From Pseudoalteromonas sp. MEBiC 03607 (GTDB taxonomy: Bacteria; Pseudomonadota; Gammaproteobacteria; Enterobacterales; Alteromonadaceae), in contig NZ_SRRY01000001.1 of NCBI RefSeq assembly GCF_004792295.1, positions 2,304,501-2,368,500 of the forward strand: 64,000 bases of DNA, given 5' to 3'. How positions within the stretch are numbered: position 1 is the first letter of the stretch; every line of letters begins with the position of its first letter. A program made the position numbers and the translations under genes. Under the pieces are notes generated by a model. It was not told the DNA's origin. It saw nothing but the letters and a program-made list of their open reading frames with translations, and did no database searches. Shown one piece after another: positions 48,461 through 56,670 of this stretch.

Positions 48461-50953
48461 ATGAATTTCAAAACCACTGCTAATAAAACGTTAGTGGCTC
48501 TCGCAGTCGCATCTAGCTTTATGCTAGCTGGTTGTCAATCAACCGCCTCAACGCCTTCTGAAGAACAAGTTACCAATGTAGCACCCGTTGTTGTTACTCC
48601 CGCTGACACAGGTTCCGCTGAAATCACGTTAGAGCAAGCAATGGCTCACCCTGATTGGTTAGGCCGTCAGCCTGAGCGTGCTTTCTGGAACGGTGATTCT
48701 AACAGCATCGTTTATGCACAAAAGCAACAGGGCAATGAGTTACGTGATTTATACGTTCAAGCAATTAACAGCCAATCTGCATCACAATTAGCGTTAAATA
48801 AACTACACACTGTAGGCGCTAAAAATGCTGTTTATTCAGCAGATAAAAAGCAACAGGCTTATTCATTTGAAGGTAATATCTTCGTTAAAAACTTAAGCAC
48901 TGGCCAAATTACTCAAATTACTCACGATAGCGCACAGCAATCAAAACCACAGTTTTTAACTGATGGTAGCCTTGCTTTTCGTCAAGGTAATGCATTTTAT
49001 AAAGTTGATTTAGCAACGGGTCGTCAAGTTGAATTAGTAAACTTACACCTAGACGATGCACCTAAAGGTGTACAAGAGCCTGACACTTACATTGCAAAAG
49101 AACAGCACAAACTAATTGATTACATTGCGCTGACTCACAAAAACAAAAAAGATCGTGAAGAGCGTAAAGCACAAATCAACGAACAAAACGACAGCATTGC
49201 TAACGCGCAGTTTTACTTAGGTAAAGGCAAACGTTTAGCAGATGTTCAGCTTTCACCAAATGGCCAAGCACTCGTTGCAGTAACCACTGAGAACCGTTCA
49301 TGGCGTGACGAAGGCGATATCATGCCTAATTACATTGCCGATGATGCACGTGTAAAGGCTGAGAAAGTACGTCGTCGTGTTGCTGATGAAAAACCAATCA
49401 GCTCAGATGTTATCTACATCGACCTTAAATCAGGCGAGCAAACAACCCTTGCATTCGATACCTTACCTGGCTTTGATGAAGACGTACTTGCAGCTGTTAA
49501 AAAAGAAAACTACGCCCGTGAAGGCAAAACCTACAAGTCTGAAAAAGCACCACGCGCCATCAATCTAATGATGGATTGGGGTTGGGACCAAAGTGCAATC
49601 CAATGGAACACAGATGGTTCACAAGTGGCACTTATGCTTGAAGCATGGGACAACAAAGATCGTTGGTTAGCCACTGTTGATACACAAAACAACAAACTTG
49701 TTTCACAGCACCGTCTGCATGACGATGCATGGGTTAACTATGCATACAACGATTTTGGTTGGTTAAACAATTCAGATACGCTTTACTACTTATCTGAAGA
49801 GTCTGGTTACAGCCACATTTACAAAAAGCCACTTAACGGTAAGGCGACACAGCTAACTAAAGGCCAATTTGTTGTTTCAAACTTAACGTTAACAGCTGAT
49901 AACTCAGCGATTTACTACAAAGCTAACGTTGAGCATCCAGGTCTTTACGAAATCTATCGTGTAAACCCTGCAAACGGTGAATCTGAGCAAGTAACCAACC
50001 TTGATGGTATGACTGATTACCAGTTAAGCCCAGATGAAAGCAAACTACTGCTAACTCATTCAAAAATTATGTCACCGCCTGAGCTTTACGTTGCTGATGC
50101 AAAAGCAAATACCCAAGCAACGCAGTTAACGCACACGGTATCTGATGAGTTTTTAGCGAAGAAACTAATCGCACCTAAGATTGTTGCTGTGCCTTCAAGC
50201 CACACTGATCAGCCAATTTACGCAAAAGTATATTACCCAGCTGATTATAAAGAAGGCGAAACAGGTAAAAACCGTAAAGCGGTTATCTTTAACCACGGTG
50301 CTGGTTACCTACAAAACTCACACATGGGTTGGTCTGGTTACTTCCGTGAGTTTATGTTCCACTCACTACTTGCTTCAGAAGGCTACGTAGTAATGGACAT
50401 GGACTACCGTGCATCGAAAGGTTACGGCCGTGATTGGCGTACAGCTATTTACCGTCAAATGGGTACACCTGAGATCCAAGATTTAGCAGACGGCGTAAGC
50501 TGGATGGCAGATAACGCAAACGTTGATACACAAGCTCTAGGCACCTATGGTGGCTCTTACGGTGGTTTCATGACGTTTATGGCGTTATTCACACAACCTG
50601 ATTTATTCAAAGCAGGTGCTGCACTTCGTCCGGTAACTGATTGGGCTCACTACAATGGTCCTTATACGTCGAATATCTTAAATCATCCAGATGTTGACCC
50701 AATTGCCTATGAAAAGAGCTCACCAATTTACTTTGCTGAAGGTCTTAAGAGCCATTTATTAATTAATGCGCCTATGGTTGATGATAATGTATTCTTCCAA
50801 GATTCAGTTCGCTTAGTACAGCGCTTAATTGAACTTGAAAAAGAAAACTTTGAAACAGCGATCTTCCCAGTTGAGCCGCATGGTTTTGTACAACCATCAA
50901 GCTGGTTAGATGAATACCGTCGTATTTATAAGTTGTTTAAAGAAACGCTTTAA
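48461..50953 (+). CDS. S9-family prolyl oligopeptidase (DPP-IV-like), lipoprotein
   Basis: An exported serine peptidase of 830 residues. It has a lipoprotein signal (VALAVASSFMLAGCQS), then a roughly 550-residue beta-propeller with repeated LSP/T-D motifs, for example ADVQLSPNGQALVAV and YQLSPDESKLLLTHS. The C-terminal alpha/beta-hydrolase domain contains DMDYRASKGYGRDWR, the nucleophile in GTYGGSYGGFMTFM, the acid in NAPMVDDNVFFQDS and the histidine in VEPHGFVQPSSW. Probably removes dipeptides from peptides at the cell surface. Monocistronic. Confidence 0.93.
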   Translation: MNFKTTANKTLVALAVASSFMLAGCQSTASTPSEEQVTNVAPVVVTPADTGSAEITLEQAMAHPDWLGRQPERAFWNGDSNSIVYAQKQQGNELRDLYVQAINSQSASQLALNKLHTVGAKNAVYSADKKQQAYSFEGNIFVKNLSTGQITQITHDSAQQSKPQFLTDGSLAFRQGNAFYKVDLATGRQVELVNLHLDDAPKGVQEPDTYIAKEQHKLIDYIALTHKNKKDREERKAQINEQNDSIANAQFYLGKGKRLADVQLSPNGQALVAVTTENRSWRDEGDIMPNYIADDARVKAEKVRRRVADEKPISSDVIYIDLKSGEQTTLAFDTLPGFDEDVLAAVKKENYAREGKTYKSEKAPRAINLMMDWGWDQSAIQWNTDGSQVALMLEAWDNKDRWLATVDTQNNKLVSQHRLHDDAWVNYAYNDFGWLNNSDTLYYLSEESGYSHIYKKPLNGKATQLTKGQFVVSNLTLTADNSAIYYKANVEHPGLYEIYRVNPANGESEQVTNLDGMTDYQLSPDESKLLLTHSKIMSPPELYVADAKANTQATQLTHTVSDEFLAKKLIAPKIVAVPSSHTDQPIYAKVYYPADYKEGETGKNRKAVIFNHGAGYLQNSHMGWSGYFREFMFHSLLASEGYVVMDMDYRASKGYGRDWRTAIYRQMGTPEIQDLADGVSWMADNANVDTQALGTYGGSYGGFMTFMALFTQPDLFKAGAALRPVTDWAHYNGPYTSNILNHPDVDPIAYEKSSPIYFAEGLKSHLLINAPMVDDNVFFQDSVRLVQRLIELEKENFETAIFPVEPHGFVQPSSWLDEYRRIYKLFKETL

Positions 50954-50981
50954 CTTTCAGAACAATTTAGCACTGACTAAT

Positions 50982-51012
50982 AAGCAGCCTTGATATTCAG
51001 GGTTGCTTTTTT
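50982..51012 (+). terminator. Terminator after the S9 peptidase
   Basis: AAGCAGCC/GGTTGCTT with one G-U pair and following T. The left border of the toxin-cassette island lies just behind it. 51013-51272 has no frame I can support. Confidence 0.7.
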
Positions 51013-51272
51013 GTTTGAATAGCAATTGATATTTACCATTAGATATAAGTATTTAACTTGTTTTTACCATAAAAAATATCTTAATGTTTATCGCTAATTA
51101 AATCCCGTAATCTACCACTTACTAAATTATGCTGCTCTTTGTAGTTCATCGAATATCACAAATACTTTTAGAAATGAGGTACAGTGATCATTAATATGAC
51201 AACATAAATGTGCACACGCCCTTTGAATGGAATAAGTTTAGAGATATACCAATAAAACTTTACCTTTAGTAA

Positions 51273-51556
51273 ATCCGTGTTGGTTTAAGTAAAAATAAGC
51301 TTTGTTCAAGTAATACGCCTACAAGTGCTCTTGATAACACTTATCCTTTTGGTAAAGGTAGTTTAGGTCACGCAACAACTAAAGCTGACACTGACATTAT
51401 GACTCAAAACAATGTGATGAAATTAGAAAAGATGATACTTATGTCGAAAGTTGCATTAACGCTGAGTTTAAATCGATATGTCCAAATGGTACCGATTGTC
51501 ACGAGTACAGTGATAGTTTAGCTAATAAATGTTTAAGATTATGTCAGGTGAAATAG
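51273..51556 (+). pseudogene. Remnant of an RHS-tip toxin, cassette 1
   Basis: Two readable pieces in different frames. The first contains DNTYPFGKGSLGHATTKAD. The second, after a frameshift near 51430, reads DDTYVESCINAEFKSICPN with following CHEYSDSLANKCLRLCQ and ends at TAG 51554-51556. Upstream stops in every frame show it cannot be made. The gene behind it begins two bases later with an ATG in the same TAG-T-ATG junction as cassette 3, so this was the 3' end of a toxin-immunity pair. The toxin family is not recognised. Confidence 0.55.
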
Positions 51557-51557
51557 T

Positions 51558-51872
51558 ATGAATCTAAAAAAAATCCAGATATTGAAACTAGTATGGATAA
51601 CCTGTTTTACTTGAGTCATTCTTTCTGTTTTAGAATCTGTTCAATATGTCAGCCAAACTCACGAGTTAGGTGTGTTCATACTAGTTTTACTGGGACTTTT
51701 AAGTTTTCCATTAGGTCCGTTTTTATTGTATCTAGTTACAGCTTTACTAACTATAGATTATCAAAGCAGCTTTGGTTTAGAAGTGTTTGTTATTAGTATC
51801 TGTTGCTTTATCGGTGGATATTTTCAGTGGTTTATAATTTTACCTAAGATTATTAATAAATATTGGAATTAG
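51558..51872 (+). pseudogene. Membrane immunity-like gene with an in-frame TGA, cassette 1
   Basis: A single frame runs from ATG 51558 to TAG 51870 but is broken by TGA at codon 19 (51612-51614), probably from TGG. It would encode 104 residues with three hydrophobic segments (LVWITCFT before the stop, FILVLLGLLSFPLGPFLLYL, FVISICCFIGGYFQWFIIL). This is the size and style of integral-membrane immunity proteins. The part after the stop could be restarted only at GTG. Family unknown. Confidence 0.6.
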
Positions 51873-51882
51873 CTATTAATTT

Positions 51883-51906
51883 AAAGCCTCACAAACCGAG
51901 GCTTTT
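51883..51906 (+). terminator. Cassette-end hairpin 1
   Basis: AAAGCCTC-ACAAACC-GAGGCTTT. This same sequence type recurs behind the immunity genes of cassettes 3 and 4 and, degenerate, behind cassette 2. Confidence 0.7.
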
Positions 51907-51990
51907 GCTAGAAATATACAAATTGAAATAGGATGAAGCTAGTCTATAACTATCTAAGTTCTAACTTGACAGATCTAAACCAATTTAGTG

Positions 51991-52385
51991 TACAACTAAT
52001 TTAGGGATTACGCTCCTGAATTAGGACGCTATATTTAGTCTGCCCCAATTTGTTTAGCGAAAATATGTACGCGACCATTAAATGGACTAGGAAAGTTTAG
52101 AACTAATGGTGCATCTAATATGAATTTAGGTGTTTTCCACGAACAAATTTTGTATAAGGATGGTACAAATAGTGGCTTTTCTTATGCAGATCCTGATACG
52201 AGTGGATATTCATGCAAGGATAAAGAATACGATGATGCATTAATGAGAAAGCAGAGGAACGAGCAAAAATCTCATTTGATATGAAAAACTATAATGTGAT
52301 AACTAACAACTGTCAGGACTATGTTGATGAGGTTATTAACCAATATTATAACGTATTAGCAGACCTAAATAGGCATGAACGATGA
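51991..52385 (+). pseudogene. Broken RHS core end with papain-like toxin tip, cassette 2
   Basis: 51991-52059 aligns without gaps to the RHS core end at 53506-53574 (about 59 of 69 bases equal by eye) and encodes RDYAPELGRYI, then TAG where intact RHS has the Gln codon of YIQSDP. Translation continues open with CTRPLNGLGKF, NLGVFHEQILYKDG and YSCKDKEYDDAL. Near 52240 a one-base shift leads to ERAKISFDMKNYNVITNNCQ followed by DYVDEV, ending at TGA 52383. A His in FHEQI and Cys in NNCQDY are the layout of permuted papain-fold (LRAT/PPPDE-like) enzymes. The stop overlaps the immunity start by ATGA. Confidence 0.65.
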
Positions 52386-52876
52386 GATTCAAGTGGGTTT
52401 TATTAATATTGATTTTTGTTCTAGTTCTTATGCCACCATTAAATATTTATGCTAAGTGGCATTTAAAAACATTCTCAGGTGGATTTATTTATACGCTTTT
52501 AAATTTGACTTATGTTCCCGATGATTATTATCAGCAAGTAGGAGGAATTTGGGTTGATACAGGCAAAAGTAGAAGTGACAACATACACTTAGAACATCGA
52601 TATAGAGGGAAATACGGAGTATATGTTATCGGTGAAACTGTTCAAAATAAAAACCACAATGTGTCAGCAATAATGAATTGTGCAGACAAAACTATAGAGT
52701 TAGAGTCTGGCTTTAGTAAAATCACTGATTTTAATAGGAAAACCGCAACTTCACTCTTAATTGGTATGTATGATGTAGAAAGTGACTTTCCTCACGAAGT
52801 AAGCTGCTCTATATCAATTGACGAAAAAACAAAAGGACAGTTTTTTATATTCGTTAAGAAATTTAGACATTATTAG
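52382..52876 (+). CDS. Putative periplasmic immunity protein of cassette 2
   Basis: An intact 164-residue gene whose ATG overlaps the stop of the broken toxin. A signal-anchor starts it (FKWVLLILIFVLVLMPPLNI), followed by a beta-rich domain (GKYGVYVIGETVQNKNHNV, SAIMNCADKTIELESGF, VSCSISIDEKTKGQFFIFV). Two cysteines could bond. Export suggests that its toxin acts in the periplasm. I do not recognise the family, and the function rests on context. Confidence 0.6.
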   Translation: MRFKWVLLILIFVLVLMPPLNIYAKWHLKTFSGGFIYTLLNLTYVPDDYYQQVGGIWVDTGKSRSDNIHLEHRYRGKYGVYVIGETVQNKNHNVSAIMNCADKTIELESGFSKITDFNRKTATSLLIGMYDVESDFPHEVSCSISIDEKTKGQFFIFVKKFRHY

Positions 52877-52896
52877 CAAAGCCTAAATTTTTGAAT

Positions 52897-52921
52897 CCAA
52901 AGTCGCGCTAGACGGGATTTT
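52897..52921 (+). terminator. Cassette-end hairpin 2 (degenerate)
   Basis: TTGAATCCAAAGTCGCG...CGGGATTTT is a decayed copy of the cassette-end hairpin; the TTGAATCCAAAG lead matches that of hairpin 4. Confidence 0.45.
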
Positions 52922-52953
52922 GTTTTACATCAAATCAAAATAGGCAGCGTTGG

Positions 52954-53658
52954 GTGTATGGAAGGGGGTACTTAGAGGTATCTACAGGGCAATGTTTTGA
53001 AATTGCAAATACATTAACCGGTAATGTTAATGTAAGAGCAAGTGACAGCAAATACTCTGAAAAAAGAGGTACAGCGCCAGAGGGCTCTTTGTGGGTGTTA
53101 GACAGTATCCACGGTAGTTGGCTTAGTTTCTGGTATGACGCTGAATTAAGTTTTGTTCATAGCAATTATACTGTTGTGGATGAAATAAATAATCGCCATG
53201 AACGTTACTATCAATATGATTCGTCAGGTATGCTGGTTGCTGAATTGGATGGCAATGGTGAAACTCTGGTAGAGTATATTTACTTAAATAGTCAACGTAT
53301 CGCATTTGTCATAGCAAATGAAATTTATTTTATACATACAAATCATTTAGATGCACCCATTGCAATAACAAATAGCGCTGCAGAAGCTGTTTGGAGTGGT
53401 TACTACACACCTTTTGGTAAATTAATTGAGACTACAAATGAGCTAACAGGCGCAATGGGATTACGCTTTCCAGGCCAATATGCCGATTCTGAAACTGGTT
53501 TATACTACAACTACTTTAGGGATTACGATCCTGAATTGGGACGCTACATTCAGTCAGATCCGATTGGTTTAGCGGGTGGGATTAATACGTATGGGTATGT
53601 GCTTCAAAACCCAGTTTCATATACTGATAGACTTGGCTTACTAGTTATATTGTACTAG
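52954..53658 (+). CDS. SH3b-RHS core fragment, frameshifted from its toxin tip (cassette 3)
   Basis: A 234-residue truncated stem. Residues about 23-73 ([20 protein letters not shown] then [14 protein letters not shown] and FVHSNY) look like a bacterial SH3 domain, which often binds cell-wall peptides. The rest is the RHS end: [59 protein letters not shown] and [20 protein letters not shown]. It stops after LGLLVILY because of a one-base deletion near 53639. The start GTG has no good ribosome site, and the large RHS shell is absent, so this is a displaced 3' end and probably not functional. Confidence 0.7.
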   Translation: MYGRGYLEVSTGQCFEIANTLTGNVNVRASDSKYSEKRGTAPEGSLWVLDSIHGSWLSFWYDAELSFVHSNYTVVDEINNRHERYYQYDSSGMLVAELDGNGETLVEYIYLNSQRIAFVIANEIYFIHTNHLDAPIAITNSAAEAVWSGYYTPFGKLIETTNELTGAMGLRFPGQYADSETGLYYNYFRDYDPELGRYIQSDPIGLAGGINTYGYVLQNPVSYTDRLGLLVILY

Positions 53659-53714
53659 ATACTGGTACAAATACATTAACCGCTGTAGACAGAGATACAG
53701 GCCAATCTTTAAGT

Positions 53715-54104
53715 ATGCAAGCGTTTACGGGTGGTCAAGTATTAGGTGATGGAACAATAGAACAGCCAAATACCAGCCCTTATTTAGCAGCGCCTAAGGG
53801 GACGTATTTAATTACGGATAATCCAAATTTTAGACCTGAATACCCTGACTGGTATGGCCTACTCAAAAATGATAGCAGAATTGATGATTATTTCGATGAC
53901 AACGGTAATGACAGAAGCGGTGCTAGGTTACATTATGGTTCTACTAGCTATGGATGTGCAACTGTCACTTCGAAAGATCAGTGGTCGAAATTAGATAAAC
54001 TATTGAATGGCACAAAAACGCAGCAAACTCAGTTTATAAAAGGGCCTCATTTTTGGAACCCAACAGGGAATATCACGCAATACGGAACCCTAACGGTTAA
54101 ATAG
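53715..54104 (+). CDS. L,D-transpeptidase-like (YkuD/DUF2778-type) RHS-tip toxin domain (cassette 3)
   Basis: The coding frame is open from about 53640 ([19 protein letters not shown]) and would continue the RHS protein but for the frameshift; the first ATG is 53715. It shows APKGTYLITDNPNF, then SGARLHYGSTSYGCATV, where H73, S78 and C81 (numbered from 53715) give the H-x-G-x(2)-S-x-G-C catalytic motif of YkuD-like enzymes and of the DUF2778 toxins that attack peptidoglycan (Tlde1 type). The frame ends at TAG 54102-54104, one base before the immunity ATG. I infer a cell-wall-targeting toxin, inactive here unless the shift is bypassed. Confidence 0.65.
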   Translation: MQAFTGGQVLGDGTIEQPNTSPYLAAPKGTYLITDNPNFRPEYPDWYGLLKNDSRIDDYFDDNGNDRSGARLHYGSTSYGCATVTSKDQWSKLDKLLNGTKTQQTQFIKGPHFWNPTGNITQYGTLTVK

Positions 54105-54105
54105 T

Positions 54106-54534
54106 ATGAGTATTATGAAAAAAATAGTGTTATTAGCACTTTCAATTATCTTATTAGTTGGAACCATAGCCTATTGGCATTTGAATAATCTTGTCGCGCC
54201 TTATGCTAAGGGAGTTCATCAAAGTATCAAAGTCACATATATTGCAATGTATCGCAGCAACTTCACGGGCGCTTATTGGGAGACCGAAATGCTGGTTGAG
54301 TATAAGAGGCATGTTAAAAATAAATCTACTGTCGAAAGGCTTGATTATTTTTTAGCTGTTCTCGTTAGAGAAGATCTTGATATGTCTAGAGCAACATTAT
54401 TCGTTGATATGGTTGGTGATGATTCAAGTGATTTTGGAATATTACTTCGTGATATCAAATCTCACCCTGCATATCGCTCTTTTAATGCTAAAAGTATAGA
54501 GAGAATAGATGTGTGGAAAAATAATTTTAAATGA
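54106..54534 (+). CDS. Putative immunity protein of cassette 3
   Basis: A 142-residue protein with an N-terminal signal or anchor (MKKIVLLALSIILLVGTIAY), exposing the rest to the periplasm, where a peptidoglycan toxin would be blocked. A later ATG at 54115 (MKKIV) is equally possible. The tail NAKSIERIDVWKNNF is charged. Family not recognised. Its stop is followed by the cassette-end hairpin. Confidence 0.6.
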   Translation: MSIMKKIVLLALSIILLVGTIAYWHLNNLVAPYAKGVHQSIKVTYIAMYRSNFTGAYWETEMLVEYKRHVKNKSTVERLDYFLAVLVREDLDMSRATLFVDMVGDDSSDFGILLRDIKSHPAYRSFNAKSIERIDVWKNNFK

Positions 54535-54545
54535 TATTTGAATTC

Positions 54546-54568
54546 AAAGCCTCAGCTACAGAGGCTTT
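54546..54568 (+). terminator. Cassette-end hairpin 3
   Basis: AAAGCCTC-AGCTACA-GAGGCTTT, led by TTGAATTC. Confidence 0.7.
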
Positions 54569-55263
54569 CATTTAGAAAGTGTTATCGATAAAGCTGGATT
54601 CAATGGGGCATTAATGAGTAACATTAAGTATTTATAAGTTGCCAAGAGCTTCAGGCTAAAGAGTGGCTCTGGTAAGGCATTTGATTACTATTTCCAAGCA
54701 GTGGAGAGCCAAGAAAGTTTAGAATTTTATAATTATATAATTATATCAATTTTCTGTTTTGGCTTTTTTATTTCAAGATTATGGCTTTTCAAACTTCAAA
54801 AAAATTTCAAAAGTACAAGTTGATTTAGCACGGTCATATATGAATAAATCACTTGATTTATGTGAAGAATAGTTTGGTGCATCTCCTGTTATTAATTTTT
54901 GGAAAAAGTACTACTCCATGATCATACTAGGTGAAGACATTTGTAAGAGTGAAGTGCTGTTTTTTCAATTCAGGCGTTAAAGATGCAGCTTTTTGAATGA
55001 CTTCTACTCCAGAAAAGAAAATTGCCATAGAATCAATTCGCACTAATATTGTAAACCCCAGACATTTAAAGAGAGGTACATAGTATCAATGCTTTAAAAG
55101 TGACTATATTAGAGCAATTGTTAACATTAAAGGTTCAGCTTCAAGTAAGGCTTATTGGATTTGATAAAATAAGTGGATTGATAGTCGTCTTCTAGAATGC
55201 GGTGAAAATGATCCATAACTAATAATCTTGGCAAACGCGAGCATAGCAAAGGTTTGGAAATGA
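54569..55263 (+). other. Degenerate interval with toxin/immunity debris
   Basis: About 700 bases with no intact gene. Two readable scraps: 54653-54825 has a membrane-like segment (YNYIIISIFCFGFFISRLWL); 54822-54980 reads DLARSYMNKSLDLCEE, a TAG, then FGASPVINFWKKYYSMIILG and EDICKSEVLFFQF. They look like fragments of one or two former genes. No promoter or RNA is evident. Confidence 0.5.
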
Positions 55264-55584
55264 GGAGAAAGTTGTGAAGTTGATAATGCGGGTCTGAAAA
55301 TAAGCCCTGCGGCAAATAACATTGAACCTCCCGGTCAATGCTCCCCATCTGAACAGCAAAAACTACAGCAAAACGTAAACCAAGAATGCAAACGACCAAG
55401 AAGATGTTCCCAATCCATGTCTAGAGGCGATTTATTCCTTCGGGAGGTCGCCAACCAGAGGTGTGCAATAGCGAGAGACACAATAAATAAAAAGTGTTTC
55501 ATGGGAGGAGGTGCAAATCAAAGAAGCCAAGCTATTGATGCTTGGAAAAGTATGGTAAATGTCAATCATTACAAAAATAAATGA
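55264..55584 (+). pseudogene. Cysteine-rich RHS-tip toxin fragment (cassette 4)
   Basis: A frame of 106 codons without a proper start, ending at TGA 55582-55584. The sequence PGQCSPSEQQKLQQNVNQEC, KRPRRCSQSM, NQRCAIARDTINKKCFMGGG and NQRSQAIDAWKSM matches the pattern C...C..(P)R.C...C..AR..I...C(F/W).GG...A..AW, which I remember from C-terminal tips of RHS and PAAR toxins with unproven activity. The stem that should precede it is missing. Its immunity candidate follows 12 bases later. Confidence 0.6.
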
Positions 55585-55596
55585 GAAGTTAGTTCA

Positions 55597-56070
55597 ATGA
55601 ATAAATTAGCGCTATTAGATAGTTTGTCATATGCATTTGGCAGTACAAAGCAACCCAATTGCCCCTTAATAGATAGGCCTAATTTAGATTGGGAAGACAA
55701 AGAGGTTATAAGAATTTTGAGTGGTAAATCTTGGGAAGACTTTGGAATAGATGTGATCAAATGTTGTCAAGTAGATTTGACAGCAATAGTCTACCGACTA
55801 GCTCCAGCTTATTTCGTTTATTATTTACCTTCATTCATGACTCTTTGTTTATCTAATTTTGATGAGATTGATGTTTTATCAGATTCCATCTTTTCTGTCT
55901 TGAGCCTCAATATACAAGGTGGCTCAGAGTATGAGTCTTTATTTGTAAAGTTATCTTTGAATCAAAAAAATACTATACGTTCATTCATAAAGTATTTTCT
56001 ACATGAGTCTCAATTTGACCTAGAGAAAGAAGCTAAGGTAGCTGATTTAGTTTGGGAACGATTGAGTTGA
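55597..56070 (+). CDS. Putative cytoplasmic immunity protein of cassette 4
   Basis: An intact 157-residue protein without a signal peptide. It resembles the DUF6714-like immunity style: LDWEDKEVIRILSGKSWEDF early, then AYFVYYLPSFMTLCLSNFDE with the conserved LP.FM, and LSLNQKNTIRSFIKYFLHES. This is tentative. A cytoplasmic location suggests a toxin that acts inside the cell. It is followed by the cassette-end hairpin. Confidence 0.6.
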   Translation: MNKLALLDSLSYAFGSTKQPNCPLIDRPNLDWEDKEVIRILSGKSWEDFGIDVIKCCQVDLTAIVYRLAPAYFVYYLPSFMTLCLSNFDEIDVLSDSIFSVLSLNIQGGSEYESLFVKLSLNQKNTIRSFIKYFLHESQFDLEKEAKVADLVWERLS

Positions 56071-56080
56071 TTTTGAATCC

Positions 56081-56103
56081 AAAGCCTCGTTAGCCGGGGC
56101 TTT
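56081..56103 (+). terminator. Cassette-end hairpin 4
   Basis: AAAGCCTCG-TTAGC-CGGGGCTTT, one G-U pair, led by TTTTGAATCC. Confidence 0.7.
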
Positions 56104-56224
56104 GTAATATCTGATATAGAAGATAAATCATAACCAATTTTTTATGAAACATATTAAATAGCAAAATAATAACCAGATAAAATTAGCAGAAACTTTAAGA
56201 TAGTTTGAAGTAAGCGACATTATT

Positions 56225-56622
56225 TTCACTGCTGATATGATGGTTGGACAAACAATATATAGCAAAAACTCGATTAATAAATGTATTAATGAAAAGCTTT
56301 TAGATAAGTATGTTTTTCACGCTGGTTCCCGCAACAAATATAGGTGTGAAGGAGTTAGTGCACTTTCAAATGAAGCGTTTCAGGCTATTATGAGCTAGTC
56401 ATCAAAAGCTGAGAAAATGCTACTTGAAGAACAATTCTACGAAAAATTGGTAGGTCGAAGTCTTGATGCGTTTACGTTAGCGTGGGAGTTTATAATAGCC
56501 CAAGTATGAAAAACAGAGTTGAAGCTTTCACGATAATGATGTTTAGTGCTTGGGAGTTGGTACTGAAGGCACTGGTATTAAAAGTCCATGGGTATGAACA
56601 GTACGCAGGGTTAACTGTTTAA
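56225..56622 (+). pseudogene. Broken DUF3644-domain gene
   Basis: Three pieces: MMVGQTIYSKNSINKCINEK to a TAG at 56396; then SSKAEKMLLEEQFYEKLVG and AFTLAWEF; then, in another frame, YNSPSMKNRVEAFTIMMFSA followed by WELVLKALVL. The last piece is the recognisable start of DUF3644 (yNsP...R...F..m...AWE.lLKA), a family of unknown function seen in accessory islands. Stop and frameshift make it inactive. Confidence 0.6.
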
Positions 56623-56638
56623 ACAATGATCGGCCCTT

Positions 56639-56670
56639 AAATCGCGAGTAAGGTTACTCGCGATTTTTTA
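56639..56670 (+). terminator. Terminator at the right end of the toxin island
   Basis: AAATCGCGAGTAA/TTACTCGCGATTT is a perfect 13-bp stem with a T run on the plus side. The stop codon of rrtA (56654-56656) lies inside it. Confidence 0.82.

Noticed and set aside
51593..51796. Alternative 67-residue frame over the cassette 1 immunity gene
   Set aside because: The other frame gives a continuous membrane protein with one stop; this one is low-complexity shadow.
53123..53305. Minus-strand open frame inside the RHS fragment
   Set aside because: It is the shadow of the clear plus-strand RHS frame and lacks a ribosome site.
55127..55399. Minus-strand 90-residue frame over the cassette 4 toxin
   Set aside because: The plus strand has the coherent Cys-pattern toxin frame; the minus translation has no recognisable feature.
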